Shown piece after piece: positions 53,971 through 63,320 of a stretch of 64,000 nt of DNA. How positions within the stretch are numbered: the stretch's first letter is position 1; each line of letters starts with the position of its first letter. The position numbers and the translations under genes are program-made. Under the pieces are notes generated by a model that did no database searches, was not told the DNA's origin, and worked only from the letters and a program-made list of their open reading frames with translations. The stretch is from Pantoea alhagi (GTDB lineage: Bacteria; Pseudomonadota; Gammaproteobacteria; Enterobacterales; Enterobacteriaceae), in contig NZ_CP019706.1 in NCBI RefSeq assembly GCF_002101395.1, positions 372,001-436,000 on the forward strand, given 5' to 3'.

Positions 53971-54660
53971 TCAGTAACGAGCGGAGAAACGATAACCCGT
54001 TCCACGTACGGTTTGCACCATGCGATCGTGGCCGGTCAGCTCCAGCGCCTTGCGCAGCCGTCGAATATGCACGTCAACCGTACGATCCTCAACGTAAACA
54101 TTGGTGCCCCAGACATTGTTCAGCAACTGTTCACGGCTGTAGACACGTTCCGGGTGCGTCATAAAAAAGTGCAGCAGTTTATATTCTGTCGGGCCCATCT
54201 CCAGCGGCGTGGTATCTGACATCACGCGGTGCGAAGAAGGATCCAGGCTCAGCCCCTGAATTTCGATCACATCCTCAACCGCCATCGGCGAAATGCGGCG
54301 CATTACCGCCTTGATGCGCGCCACCAGCTCTTTGGGCGAGAACGGTTTAGTGATGTAATCATCGGCACCCACTTCCAGGCCGCGCACGCGATCTTCTTCT
54401 TCGCCGCGCGCAGTAAGCATCATGACCGGGATATCGCGCGTCATCGCTTCGCGCTTGAGATGCTTAATAAACTGAATGCCGCTGCCGCCGGGTAGCATCC
54501 AGTCCAGCAGGATCAGATCGGGCCATGGCTCGATTAACAGGTTGACAGCGCTGTCATAATCATCCGCCTCAATGGGCTGATAATCATTTTGCTCCAGCAC
54601 GAAACACAACATTTCCCTGATGGGGGCTTCATCTTCGACAACCAGAATGCGCTTAGCCAT
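53971..54660 (-). CDS. phoB: phosphate regulon response regulator PhoB
   Basis: OmpR/PhoB-type response regulator, 229 residues. The receiver domain has phosphorylatable Asp53 (LILLDWMLPGGSG), acidic Glu9 and Asp10, and Lys105 in DDYITKPFSPKEL. The winged-helix DNA-binding domain (about 130-229) has RLRKALELTGHDRMVQTVRGTGYRFS. First gene of phoB-phoR-pstS-like, with a Pho box upstream for autoregulation; divergent from sbcD. Confidence 0.98.
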   Translation of the reverse strand: MAKRILVVEDEAPIREMLCFVLEQNDYQPIEADDYDSAVNLLIEPWPDLILLDWMLPGGSGIQFIKHLKREAMTRDIPVMMLTARGEEEDRVRGLEVGADDYITKPFSPKELVARIKAVMRRISPMAVEDVIEIQGLSLDPSSHRVMSDTTPLEMGPTEYKLLHFFMTHPERVYSREQLLNNVWGTNVYVEDRTVDVHIRRLRKALELTGHDRMVQTVRGTGYRFSARY

Positions 54661-54712
54661 TATTGCTCCTGCGAATGTGACTCTTGGTCACGGGGATTTG
54701 CGGCGTCATTAT

Positions 54713-54730
54713 GCGTCAGTTTTATGACAG
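54713..54730 (-). promoter_or_regulatory. Pho box upstream of phoB
   Basis: On the minus strand CTGTCATAAAACTGACGC, close to the consensus CTGTCATAAAACTGTCAC. A further TTTCATAAAT unit just upstream extends it to three 11-base steps. It stands about 55 bases before phoB and 170 before the divergent sbcD start. Confidence 0.85.
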
Positions 54731-54896
54731 ATTTATGAAAAATGCACGGCCCCAATGGCGCTTTCGTAACGCTTTTGTGAAGCAATCAATAACCAATTTT
54801 TGAAACCCAGATGCAGGTAATGATCAATCCAGTTCCCTGCTGCGGCTTAGCTCTGGTTATAATCGCCCCGGCGTTCTGCTATTAGCTGGGAGTTTT

Positions 54897-56126
54897 ATGC
54901 GCATTATTCACACTTCAGACTGGCATCTCGGTCAGTTTTTCTATACCCGCAGCCGTGCCGCTGAGCATCAGGCCTTTTTTCACTGGCTGATCGAGCGTGT
55001 TGAAGAGCATCAGGTCGATGCGGTGATTGTCGCTGGCGATATTTTTGATACCGGATCGCCGCCCAGCTATGCACGTGAACTTTATAACCGTTTCGTGGTG
55101 GATCTGCATCGCACCGGCTGCCAGTTGATTGTGCTGGGCGGCAACCACGATTCCGTCGCCACGCTCAACGAATCACGCGAACTGCTGGCCTGTTTGAACA
55201 CGCGCGTGATTGCCGCTGCCAGCAGCGATCCCGAAGAGCAGGTTTTGACCTTAACCACGCGCCAGGGCAAACCGGGCGCGGTGCTGTGCGCCATTCCTTT
55301 CCTGCGACCACGTGACATTATGCGCAGCCAGGCGGGTCAGTCCGGCGAACAAAAGCAGATCAGCCTGCTGAACGCCATTACGCAGCACTATCAGCGCAGC
55401 TACCAGCATGCTCGTCAGCTTAGCCAGCAGGCGGAAAAATCGCTGCCGGTAATCGCTACCGGCCATCTGACCACTGTTGGCGTCAGCAAAAGCGAAGCGG
55501 TGCGCGATATCTATATCGGCACGCTGGATGCGTTTCCGGCGCAGGCGTTTCCCGCCGCTGACTATATTGCGCTCGGTCATATTCATCGCCCACAACGCAT
55601 CGCCGGCAGCGAACATATTCGCTACAGCGGCTCCCCGCTGCCGCTCAGCTTCGATGAGCTGGGCAGCGAGAAAAGCGTATTTTTGGTGAGTTTTGCCGAC
55701 GGCAAACTGGCCAGCGTTGAGCCGCTGCCGGTGCCTGGCTTTCAGCCAATGCAAACCATCAAGGGCACGCTGGCGGAGATCGAGCAGCAGCTAAAACCGT
55801 TTGCCAGTGCCTCTCCATCACGTCCGGTGTGGCTGGATATTGAAATCACTACTCAGGAATATCTGCATAACATGCAGCAGCATATCCAGACGCTAACTGA
55901 AGGTTTACCGGTGGAGGTGCTGCTGATGCGCCGCAGCCGTGAACAGCGTGAGCGAGCGCTTGCACGCCTGCAAAATGAGACGCTGAACGAGCTAAAGGTA
56001 GAGGAAGTTTTTGAACGACGCCTGGAACAGGAAGAAGACATGGATGAGGCGCGGCGCACGCGCGTACGTCAGTTATTTAGCGGCACGCTGGATGCGCTTT
56101 ATCAGGGCGAGGAGAGCCAGCCATGA
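54897..56126 (+). CDS. sbcD: exonuclease SbcD (Mre11-type nuclease)
   Basis: Metal-dependent nuclease of the SbcCD complex, 409 residues; cuts DNA hairpins and protein-blocked ends. Phosphoesterase motifs appear in order: DWHLGQ (residues 7-12), GDIFDTG (near 47), GGNHDS (near 80), TGHLTTVGVS and LGHIHRPQ. The stop overlaps the sbcC start (ATGA), so translation is coupled. It is divergent from phoB across 236 bases. Confidence 0.97.
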   Translation: MRIIHTSDWHLGQFFYTRSRAAEHQAFFHWLIERVEEHQVDAVIVAGDIFDTGSPPSYARELYNRFVVDLHRTGCQLIVLGGNHDSVATLNESRELLACLNTRVIAAASSDPEEQVLTLTTRQGKPGAVLCAIPFLRPRDIMRSQAGQSGEQKQISLLNAITQHYQRSYQHARQLSQQAEKSLPVIATGHLTTVGVSKSEAVRDIYIGTLDAFPAQAFPAADYIALGHIHRPQRIAGSEHIRYSGSPLPLSFDELGSEKSVFLVSFADGKLASVEPLPVPGFQPMQTIKGTLAEIEQQLKPFASASPSRPVWLDIEITTQEYLHNMQQHIQTLTEGLPVEVLLMRRSREQRERALARLQNETLNELKVEEVFERRLEQEEDMDEARRTRVRQLFSGTLDALYQGEESQP

Positions 56127-59100
56127 AAATTTTGTCCCTGCGTTTTAAAAACATCAACTCGCTCAAAGGCGAATGGAAAATTGATTTCACCCGCGAGCCT
56201 TTTGCCAGCAGCGGACTTTTCGCCATCACCGGCCCAACCGGTGCCGGTAAAACCACCCTGCTTGATGCGATTTGCCTGGCGCTTTATCACGAAACGTCGC
56301 GTCTGGGGAAAATATCCCAAACGCAAAATGAGCTGATCAGCCGCGATACCGCCGAATGCCTCGCCGAAGTGGAATTTGAGGTGAAAGGTGAAGCCTGGCG
56401 CGCCTTCTGGAGCCAGAACCGGGCGCGCGGCGCGGTAGACGGCAATCTGCAGGCGCCGCGCGTGGAGCTGGCGCGCTGTGCGGATAACGTCATCGTCGCT
56501 GATAAGGTGAAAGATAAGCTGGAGATGATCGCTCAGTTAACCGGTCTCGATTTTGCCCGCTTTACCAAATCGATGATGCTGTCGCAGGGACAATTTGCCG
56601 CCTTCCTGAACGCTGACGCCAACGATCGTGCCGAGCTGCTGGAAGAGCTGACCGGCACTGAGATTTACGGTCAGCTCTCATCGCGTATTTATGAGCAACA
56701 TAAACAGGCGCGCGTGGAGCTGGATCAGCTTCGGGCACGCGCCGCTGGTATGGCGCTGCTGGATGAAGCGACGCGGATAGCGCTGGAAAGTGAAATAGCG
56801 GCGCTGGCGCAGCAGGAAAACCAACTGCATCTTCAGCTTAACACGCTACGACAGCAGCAGCAGTGGCTGAGTCAGCAGCAACGTCTGGAGCAGGAAAAAA
56901 ACCAGGCGCGCAACGCGCAGCAGCAGGCGGAAAATAACTGGCAATGCGCCGAGGCGGAACGTCAGAAACTGGCGCGATCGGAACCGGCGGAAAAACTGCG
57001 TCCGCTCTGGCAGCAGCGTCAGCAGCTACAGCAGGATCTGGCACAGCTTAACCAGCAGGCACAGCAGCTCTCCGCTTCAATTCAGCAGGCCAGTGAGCAG
57101 TTACAAACTTTACAGAACAAACAGCAACAGGCTGAACAGGCACAGCAGCAGCTGAATACGCAATGGCGACAGCAGGAATGTCTGATCAACGAACAGGTGA
57201 TCCCGCTTGACCATCAAATTGATAAGCTGACGCAGCAGCTTGGCCTTCAGCAGCAAACGCTGCAGGAAAACCAACAGGCGCTACAGCAGCGCCAACAGCG
57301 TCAGCAGCAGTTGAGCAGTGAACATCAGACGCTGCATACGCAACAGCAGCAAGAGCAACAGTGGCGCAGCGATCATGCTCAGGTTGTGAACTGGGGCGAT
57401 CTGCTGGGCGGCTGGCGTGCGCGTTTTCAGCAGCAGCAACAGCTTCAGGAAAACCTGAGCATATTGCAGACCCGGCAGCGCCAGCATCAGCAACAGTGCG
57501 ACGAACAGCAACAGCAGCTTGCGCAACTGATGGCTCAGGCCGCTCCGCTGGAAAGCGAACTGGAGCTGGCGCGCCAGCAGGTACAGCAGGCAGAGCAAGC
57601 ACTTACTGCACTTCAGCAACAGCCGGAAAGCACGCTGCGTCACCAGCTGGAGCAGCTACAGCAGCAGCGACCGCTGCGGCAGCAGCTGGCTATCGTCTCC
57701 TCTACGCTGCGCCCGCTGAGCCAGCGTTACGCCCAGCAACAGCAGGAGCTGCAGGCGCTGGATGCGCAGATCCTGCTACAAACGCAGCAGCTTACAGAGC
57801 AGCGTCAGGCGTGGAAAGAGAAGCATCAGCATCGCGTCGATCTGGAAAAGCGTCTGGAGCTGGAACGCCGCATTGTTAGTCTTGAGCAGGAACGCGCGCG
57901 CTTAGTCGCCGGTGAGCCTTGCGCATTATGCGGATCCACCGAGCATCCGGCGGTGGAACGCTACCAGACGCTGACCTTAACGGAAAATCAGCAGCGCCTT
58001 GAAGAGATACGCCAGCAGGAAGAGCAGTTAAAAATAGCCGGCGTCACCTGTAGCGAACAGCTAAAGGCGTTACAAAGCCAGCAGGCGCGGCTAAGCCAGC
58101 AGCAGCAGACGCTTCATGGCGAGCTGTTGCGCCAGCAGGATGAATGGCAAACGCTGCTGGCAGCGGCGAACCTGGCGCTGACGCTGGAGGATGAAGCGGC
58201 CCTCAGCGCCTGGATCGGCCAGCAGGAGCAGCAGGAACAGCGGCTACAGCAGCAGCTTCAGCGGCTGGAACAGGCTGCCCGCAGCGTGCAGCAGGCAAAA
58301 GAGGCGCTGGCGGCCTGTCAGCAACGCTGGCAACAACAGCAACAGGCGCGCCAGCTGGCGGAACAACAGCTGCGCTACAGCCAGCAGCAGCGGCAGGATG
58401 CGGAACAGCAGTGTCAACAACTGGCGGCGCAGCGGCAACAGTTCACAGAAACGCTGGCACAGGAACTGGCACAGCATCAGCTTACACCGCCGGAGCCGCA
58501 GGCCGAGCAGGCGTGGCTGGAAGCGCGTCAGAACGAATGGCGGCGCTGGCAGAAAAGCGAGCAAGTGCTTACAGATATCGCAATGCGCCTCGCCGCCTGC
58601 GATACGGCGCTGAATGCGATCAATGAAGAACTGATCCAACTGGTGCAGCAAAAACAACGCGCAGAAACCCTGATGCAGTCACAGCAGCAACAGCTGGAGG
58701 CGCTGCGTCAGCAACGCCACGGCCTGTTGGGTGACAGCACGATTGCCGAAGTTCGTCAGCAGTGGCAGCAACGTCTGTTGCAGGCGGAAAATCAGGCGCG
58801 TGAACAGCAACAGCGCTGGCAGCAAAGTCAGAACCAGTTAAATAATCTGACCGGACAGCATAATTCTCTGATGCAACAGCTCCAGGCCACACAGAAACGT
58901 TACGACGAGCAGTTAATGCAGTTTAACCAGGCGCTGGAAACGAGCCACTTTAGCGATGAAGCGGCTTTCCGCGCCGCACTGCTGGATGAGCAGGAGACGC
59001 AGGCGCTGCGTGAGCGCTGTCAGCAGCTGGAGGTGCAGCGTCAGCAGGCCACGACGCTGGCGATACGCGCTGAACAAAGCCTGGCGCAGCATGAGCTTGA

Positions 59101-59797
59101 ACGTCCTGATGATGTGAACCTCACGCTGCCGGAGCTGGAAGCCGTGCTGGCCACGCAGCAGCAGCTATTGCATGACACGGTTCGTCAACAGGGCCAGCTT
59201 CGTCAGCAACTGGAGAGCGATAATGCGCAGCGTCAGCAGCAGCAGAGTTTGCTGCAGCAAATTGAAGAGAATACCCAGCAGGTCGAAGACTGGGGTTACC
59301 TTAATCAGCTGATCGGCTCCAGCAGCGGCGATAAATTCCGGCGCTTTGCGCAGGGCCTGACGCTTGATCACCTGGTCTGGCTGGCGAATCAGCAGCTTGA
59401 TCGCTTGCATGGACGTTATCTGTTGCAGCGTAAATCAAGCGATACCCTGGAGCTGCAGGTAATGGATACCTGGCAGGCTGATGCGAAGCGGGATACGCGC
59501 ACGCTGTCGGGCGGCGAAAGCTTCCTGGTAAGCCTGGCGCTGGCGCTGGCGCTTTCCGATCTGGTCAGTCATAAAACCCGAATTGAATCCCTGTTCCTTG
59601 ATGAGGGATTCGGCACGCTGGATGCGGATACGCTGGATACCGCGCTGGATGCGCTGGATGCGTTAAACGCCAGTGGCAAAACCATTGGCGTGATCAGCCA
59701 TGTCGAGGCGATGAAAGAGCGCATCCCGGTACAGATAAAAGTGCGTAAAGTTAACGGCCTTGGCTACAGCCGACTGGAGCGGCAATTTTCAGTCTGA
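56123..59797 (+). CDS. sbcC: SbcC ATPase subunit, enlarged and glutamine-rich
   Basis: Rad50-type ATPase of SbcCD. 1224 residues, well above the 1048 of E. coli. Walker A is GPTGAGKTT at residues 37-45, the zinc hook is CALC (Cys600 and Cys603), the signature is LSGGESFL and Walker B is LFLDEGFGTLD near the C terminus. The long coiled coils on both sides of the hook are strikingly rich in Gln, largely from CAG and CAA codons, which accounts for the extra length. The heads and hook are intact, so function is likely kept. Expansion and codon bias make this the oddest gene of the window. Confidence 0.95.
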   Translation: MKILSLRFKNINSLKGEWKIDFTREPFASSGLFAITGPTGAGKTTLLDAICLALYHETSRLGKISQTQNELISRDTAECLAEVEFEVKGEAWRAFWSQNRARGAVDGNLQAPRVELARCADNVIVADKVKDKLEMIAQLTGLDFARFTKSMMLSQGQFAAFLNADANDRAELLEELTGTEIYGQLSSRIYEQHKQARVELDQLRARAAGMALLDEATRIALESEIAALAQQENQLHLQLNTLRQQQQWLSQQQRLEQEKNQARNAQQQAENNWQCAEAERQKLARSEPAEKLRPLWQQRQQLQQDLAQLNQQAQQLSASIQQASEQLQTLQNKQQQAEQAQQQLNTQWRQQECLINEQVIPLDHQIDKLTQQLGLQQQTLQENQQALQQRQQRQQQLSSEHQTLHTQQQQEQQWRSDHAQVVNWGDLLGGWRARFQQQQQLQENLSILQTRQRQHQQQCDEQQQQLAQLMAQAAPLESELELARQQVQQAEQALTALQQQPESTLRHQLEQLQQQRPLRQQLAIVSSTLRPLSQRYAQQQQELQALDAQILLQTQQLTEQRQAWKEKHQHRVDLEKRLELERRIVSLEQERARLVAGEPCALCGSTEHPAVERYQTLTLTENQQRLEEIRQQEEQLKIAGVTCSEQLKALQSQQARLSQQQQTLHGELLRQQDEWQTLLAAANLALTLEDEAALSAWIGQQEQQEQRLQQQLQRLEQAARSVQQAKEALAACQQRWQQQQQARQLAEQQLRYSQQQRQDAEQQCQQLAAQRQQFTETLAQELAQHQLTPPEPQAEQAWLEARQNEWRRWQKSEQVLTDIAMRLAACDTALNAINEELIQLVQQKQRAETLMQSQQQQLEALRQQRHGLLGDSTIAEVRQQWQQRLLQAENQAREQQQRWQQSQNQLNNLTGQHNSLMQQLQATQKRYDEQLMQFNQALETSHFSDEAAFRAALLDEQETQALRERCQQLEVQRQQATTLAIRAEQSLAQHELERPDDVNLTLPELEAVLATQQQLLHDTVRQQGQLRQQLESDNAQRQQQQSLLQQIEENTQQVEDWGYLNQLIGSSSGDKFRRFAQGLTLDHLVWLANQQLDRLHGRYLLQRKSSDTLELQVMDTWQADAKRDTRTLSGGESFLVSLALALALSDLVSHKTRIESLFLDEGFGTLDADTLDTALDALDALNASGKTIGVISHVEAMKERIPVQIKVRKVNGLGYSRLERQFSV

Positions 59798-59867
59798 TGC
59801 GCCTGTTGTCGGCGCGGCGCGCATGATACCGTGCGCTGCGCAACTCATCAGTCTGTAAGGAAAAAAT

Positions 59868-60239
59868 ATGTGGTTTTTTCGCCTCGTCCCGGCGCTTGCC
59901 CTGCTGGCGCTGAGCGGTTGTCAGCTCTCGCGTCAGCCCGCTCCCGGGCATCCTGACTCTGCCGTCCGCTGTAGCGGCGCGGAGAGCGCACACTGCTCAT
60001 GGGTGAATGAAATAGAGCAGCGCGTATCCCGCCATTTCGATCGGGCGGATCGTTATCGCGGCCAGCGCTGCAATGTAACGATCGGTTACGATCCCCGGCG
60101 CGGCTATCAGGTGCTGCGCACCGAGGGCGATGAGGCGCTCTGCCTGAAAGCCTGGCAGGCCGTCAGCAGCGATCGGCAGCTACCCACGCCGCCGGCGGGA
60201 TCGCCTCAACACATTATGGTGACGTTTCGTCCCGGCTAA
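59868..60239 (+). CDS. small lipoprotein with TolA C-terminal-like domain
   Basis: 123 residues. The signal peptide ends in ALSGC (Cys18, lipobox). Residues about 65-123 resemble TolA domain III: RCNVTIGYDPRRGYQVLRTEG, DEALCLKAWQAV with the paired cysteines, LPTPP, and an ending of IMVTFRP. TolA itself is an inner-membrane protein with a long helix, so this is a free-standing, lipid-anchored relative. E. coli has araJ at this place. AAGGAA lies before the ATG. Its stop overlaps the stop of mak by four bases on the other strand. Function unknown; a link to the Tol or colicin path is a guess. Confidence 0.75.
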   Translation: MWFFRLVPALALLALSGCQLSRQPAPGHPDSAVRCSGAESAHCSWVNEIEQRVSRHFDRADRYRGQRCNVTIGYDPRRGYQVLRTEGDEALCLKAWQAVSSDRQLPTPPAGSPQHIMVTFRPG

Positions 60240-61144
60240 GCCAGCGGCCACAGCCAGGCGGCGCCGCGCACGCCGCTGGAGTCGCCGTGCTGCGCTTTCA
60301 CCACTGGCGTTTCGCATTCACGGCCAAACACCCAGGGCTTCATCAACGTCGGCAACGTCTGATAGAGGCGCTCAACGTTACTCATTCCGCCGCCCAGTAC
60401 GATAATATCGGGATCGAGCAGATTAACCACCTGTGCCAGCGACTTCGCCAGACGCAGCTCATAACGGCCCATTGCCAGTTCAGCTAAGGGATCCTGCTGG
60501 TTCAGCAGCGCGACGATCTCTGCGCCGCTTAAGCTTCTCCCGCTCAGACGCTGGTAATCGGTCGCGAAGCCGGTACCGGATACAAAGGTCTCGATACAGC
60601 CTTTCTGCCCGCAGTAGCACGGTACTTCCTCACGGAAACGAAGCTCATCTTCATCCATCCACGGCAACGGATTATGTCCCCATTCGCCAGCATTGCCGTT
60701 ACCACCGGCGTGGCTGACGCCGTTAATAGCGATACCCGCGCCGGAACCGGTGCCGATAATGACCGCAAAAACCAGCGCCCTGCCCGCCGCCGCGCCGTCT
60801 ACCGCCTCTGAAACCGCCAGACAGTTGGCATCATTGGCGATGCGCACTTCACGATCCAGCAAACGTGCCAGATCTCTGTCGAGCGGCTGGCCGTTCAGCC
60901 AGGTGGAGTTTGCATTTTTAACCCGCTGATTGTAAGGCGACAGCGTACCGGGAATACCCAGCCCTACGCTGCCCTGTTGACCTGTTTTTTCCTCCGTCAG
61001 CCGGACCAGATCGACAATCGCCTGTAGCGTTTGCGGATAGTCATGGCGTGGCGTCGGAACGCGATGGCGAAACAGCGTCTCACCGGCATCAGAAAGGGCA
61101 ATCACTTCTGTTTTGGTACCGCCTAAATCAATGCCAATACGCAC
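60236..61144 (-). CDS. mak: ROK-family fructokinase/mannokinase Mak
   Basis: Phosphorylates fructose and mannose with ATP; 302 residues, the E. coli length. ROK marks: IGIDLGGTKTEVIAL at the N terminus, GTGSGAGIAINGVSHAG and EWGHNPLP with the catalytic region near, and the zinc motif CYCGQKGCIETFVSG. It is convergent with the TolA-like lipoprotein, with a four-base overlap at the stops and no visible terminator; it is divergent from rdgC. Confidence 0.95.
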   Translation of the reverse strand: MRIGIDLGGTKTEVIALSDAGETLFRHRVPTPRHDYPQTLQAIVDLVRLTEEKTGQQGSVGLGIPGTLSPYNQRVKNANSTWLNGQPLDRDLARLLDREVRIANDANCLAVSEAVDGAAAGRALVFAVIIGTGSGAGIAINGVSHAGGNGNAGEWGHNPLPWMDEDELRFREEVPCYCGQKGCIETFVSGTGFATDYQRLSGRSLSGAEIVALLNQQDPLAELAMGRYELRLAKSLAQVVNLLDPDIIVLGGGMSNVERLYQTLPTLMKPWVFGRECETPVVKAQHGDSSGVRGAAWLWPLA

Positions 61145-61288
61145 AGGATACTCCTCTTTTTTGTCAGGATGAGCGTTACATTAGAAGCCAGCGCCAGGAA
61201 AGGCAATGACCCGTCGCCGATGTTTCGCTATCATGCGCGCACCGTTTATGACCTGTGAATTTATACACATCCGGCAAAGGAAAACCCT

Positions 61289-62200
61289 ATGTTGTGGTTT
61301 AAAAACTTGATGATTTATCGTCTGAATCGTGACATTCCCCTGTCCACAGACGACCTGGAAAAACAACTCGCTGCGTTTTCCTTTTCCCCGTGCGGCAGTC
61401 AGGATATGGCGAAAACCGGCTGGGTTTCGCCAATGGGTTCGCGTAGTGAAACCCTGACGCATGTCAATAACGGACAGATCCTGATTTGCGCCCGTAAAGA
61501 AGAGAAAATCCTGCCTTCTCCGGTGATCAAGCAGGCACTGGAAGCCAAAATTGAGAAACTGGAAGCAGAGCAGCAGCGCAAGCTGAAAAAAACAGAAAAA
61601 GATTCGCTGAAGGATGAGGTGCTGCACAGTCTGCTGCCGCGCGCCTTTAGCCGCTTCAGCCAGACTTACCTCTGGATCGACAGCGTCAACAACCTGATTA
61701 TGGTGGACTGCGCCAGCGCGAAAAAAGCGGAAGATACCCTGGCGCTGCTGCGTAAAAGCATCGGTTCGCTGCCGGTGGTGCCGCTGACGCTGGAAAATCC
61801 GATTGAGCTGACCTTAACCGAATGGGTACGCTCCGGCGATCTGCCGGCAGGCTTTGCGCTGATGGATGAAGCGGAGCTAAAAGCCATTCTGGAAGATGGC
61901 GGCGTTATCCGCTGTAAGAAACAGGATCTGGTTTGCGATGAGATTGCTAATCATATTGAAGCAGGCAAGCTGGTAACCAAACTGGCGCTGGACTGGCAGG
62001 AACGTATTCAGCTGGTGCTGGCGGATGATGGCTCTCTGAAGCGCCTGAAGTTTGCCGATACGCTACGTGAACAAAACGATGATATCGATCGGGAAGATTT
62101 TGCGCTGCGTTTCGATGCAGACTTTATTCTGATGACCAGCGAACTGGCGGCGCTGGTCAGCAACCTGACCGAAGCGTTAGGCGGCGAGGCACAGCGTTAA
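61289..62200 (+). CDS. rdgC: recombination-associated protein RdgC
   Basis: Ring-shaped DNA-binding protein that limits RecA; 303 residues, the E. coli length. Marks: MLWFKNLMIYRLNRDIPLS, FSPCGSQDMAKTGWVSPMG, and KDEVLHSLLPRAFSRFSQTYLWID. The ribosome site AAAGG lies before the ATG. It stands alone, divergent from mak. Confidence 0.97.
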   Translation: MLWFKNLMIYRLNRDIPLSTDDLEKQLAAFSFSPCGSQDMAKTGWVSPMGSRSETLTHVNNGQILICARKEEKILPSPVIKQALEAKIEKLEAEQQRKLKKTEKDSLKDEVLHSLLPRAFSRFSQTYLWIDSVNNLIMVDCASAKKAEDTLALLRKSIGSLPVVPLTLENPIELTLTEWVRSGDLPAGFALMDEAELKAILEDGGVIRCKKQDLVCDEIANHIEAGKLVTKLALDWQERIQLVLADDGSLKRLKFADTLREQNDDIDREDFALRFDADFILMTSELAALVSNLTEALGGEAQR

Positions 62201-62249
62201 TCAGCGCTGCCCAGCGCGGGATGTCACCTGAGTCCTGCGCCAGTAACGG

Positions 62250-62273
62250 ATGTGCGCCGCCAGCGGCGCACAT
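62250..62273. terminator. bidirectional terminator-like hairpin between rdgC and ppnP
   Basis: ATGTGCGCCGC-CA-GCGGCGCACAT is a perfect 11-base inverted repeat between converging stops. A short TTT follows on the plus strand only. Confidence 0.65.
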
Positions 62274-62279
62274 TTAGCG

Positions 62280-62564
62280 TTACAGATAACGGCACAGGTA
62301 GGCGGTTGGCTCTGCGACCTGCAAATGAAACTCGCTGTGACCGGGAACGTGGAACACACCGCCCGCTTCATAAATTTTCCATTCGGTTTCGCCGGGTAAC
62401 AGCACGTTTAATGCGCCGCTGATCACCGTCATCTCCTCTGGCTGACCGGTTCCAAAGGCATACTCACCTTCCACCATCACTCCAACGCTGGCGCGTCCGG
62501 TGCTGGCACTGGTAAAACCGATCGACTTCACTTTTCCCTCAAAGTACTCGCTTACGTTCAGCAT
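62280..62564 (-). CDS. ppnP: pyrimidine/purine nucleoside phosphorylase PpnP
   Basis: Small cupin of 94 residues (formerly YaiE); phosphorolysis of many nucleosides to base and ribose 1-phosphate. Marks: YFEGKVKSIGFTSASTGRASVGVM, GEYAFGTGQPEEMTVISG and EAGGVFHVPGHSEFHLQV. Compact beta-barrel with no membrane part. The next gene on the same strand, aroM, lies 78 bases upstream, as in E. coli. Confidence 0.95.
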   Translation of the reverse strand: MLNVSEYFEGKVKSIGFTSASTGRASVGVMVEGEYAFGTGQPEEMTVISGALNVLLPGETEWKIYEAGGVFHVPGHSEFHLQVAEPTAYLCRYL

Positions 62565-62642
62565 GCATCGTCCCCCGAAACCACAATAGATGAATCGGCA
62601 GTGTAGGGGCTAAACGCGTGTTTTGTCATCTGAAATTGTCGA

Positions 62643-63320
62643 TTATGCCAGCACTCCGGCTACCATTTCCGCCAGCGATTGCCAGGAGAGCAGCACCGGA
62701 ATACCCAGCAGCTGCTGTAAGCTGTCACAGTGGTGCGGGTGATAGGCCGGGCTGTCCAACACCACCACATCCGCGCCCTGCTCCAGCAGCATCAGTCCGG
62801 CATCAAATAATGCCTGATTATCACTCTGCAGCGGATCGGCAACGGCAAAACAGGCGGGCTTACGCAGAACGCGCCATTTACCTGCCTGCTGACGCAGCAG
62901 TTCATTAGCCGAAACAATAATGCCCGCCTGATGGCCGCCGACAATAGCGCCGACCAGCGGAGGGATCAGGCGGTCGGGCTCCATAAGGATCGCATTGCGG
63001 GCTTGCAGTTCAGTAAACTGCCCGCAACCCAGCAACAGAATATTTTCAACGCCGCGCGACTCCAGCTGGCTGATAAGCTGCTGCAGACCCCGCTCAATGC
63101 GGCTGGTCGCGAGCAGCATCTCTGTGCCCTCCGCTAACCGCACTATCTGCGCCTTCTCACCCTTACGCGGAGCATATTTTTCATTTATCTCTTCGCAGGA
63201 GAGCGCGTTCAGCAGACTGACTGGCTCCAGCTGTGCTTCAGACAGCGATTCCAACAGTAACGGCGAGATATCATAGTCCGGCGAGAATGCGATGGTAAGT
63301 ATTACCAGTGTCTGTTTCAT
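62643..63320 (-). CDS. aroM: AroM-family protein
   Basis: 225 residues, the E. coli AroM length. AroM is a member of the aspartate/hydantoin racemase-like superfamily with no settled reaction; in E. coli it is in the TyrR-controlled aroL region. Marks: TLVILTIAFSPDYDISPLL, NILLLGCGQF with a Cys in the first active-site position, and VVLDSPAYHPHH near the end. No aroL or yaiA follows in this window. AAGAAG lies before the ATG. Confidence 0.88.
   Translation of the reverse strand: MKQTLVILTIAFSPDYDISPLLLESLSEAQLEPVSLLNALSCEEINEKYAPRKGEKAQIVRLAEGTEMLLATSRIERGLQQLISQLESRGVENILLLGCGQFTELQARNAILMEPDRLIPPLVGAIVGGHQAGIIVSANELLRQQAGKWRVLRKPACFAVADPLQSDNQALFDAGLMLLEQGADVVVLDSPAYHPHHCDSLQQLLGIPVLLSWQSLAEMVAGVLA

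Noticed and set aside
57361..57879. 172-codon Ala/Gly-rich frame inside sbcC
   Set aside because: Frame-shifted reading of the CAG/CAA repeats (GCA/AGC give Ala/Ser); not a gene.
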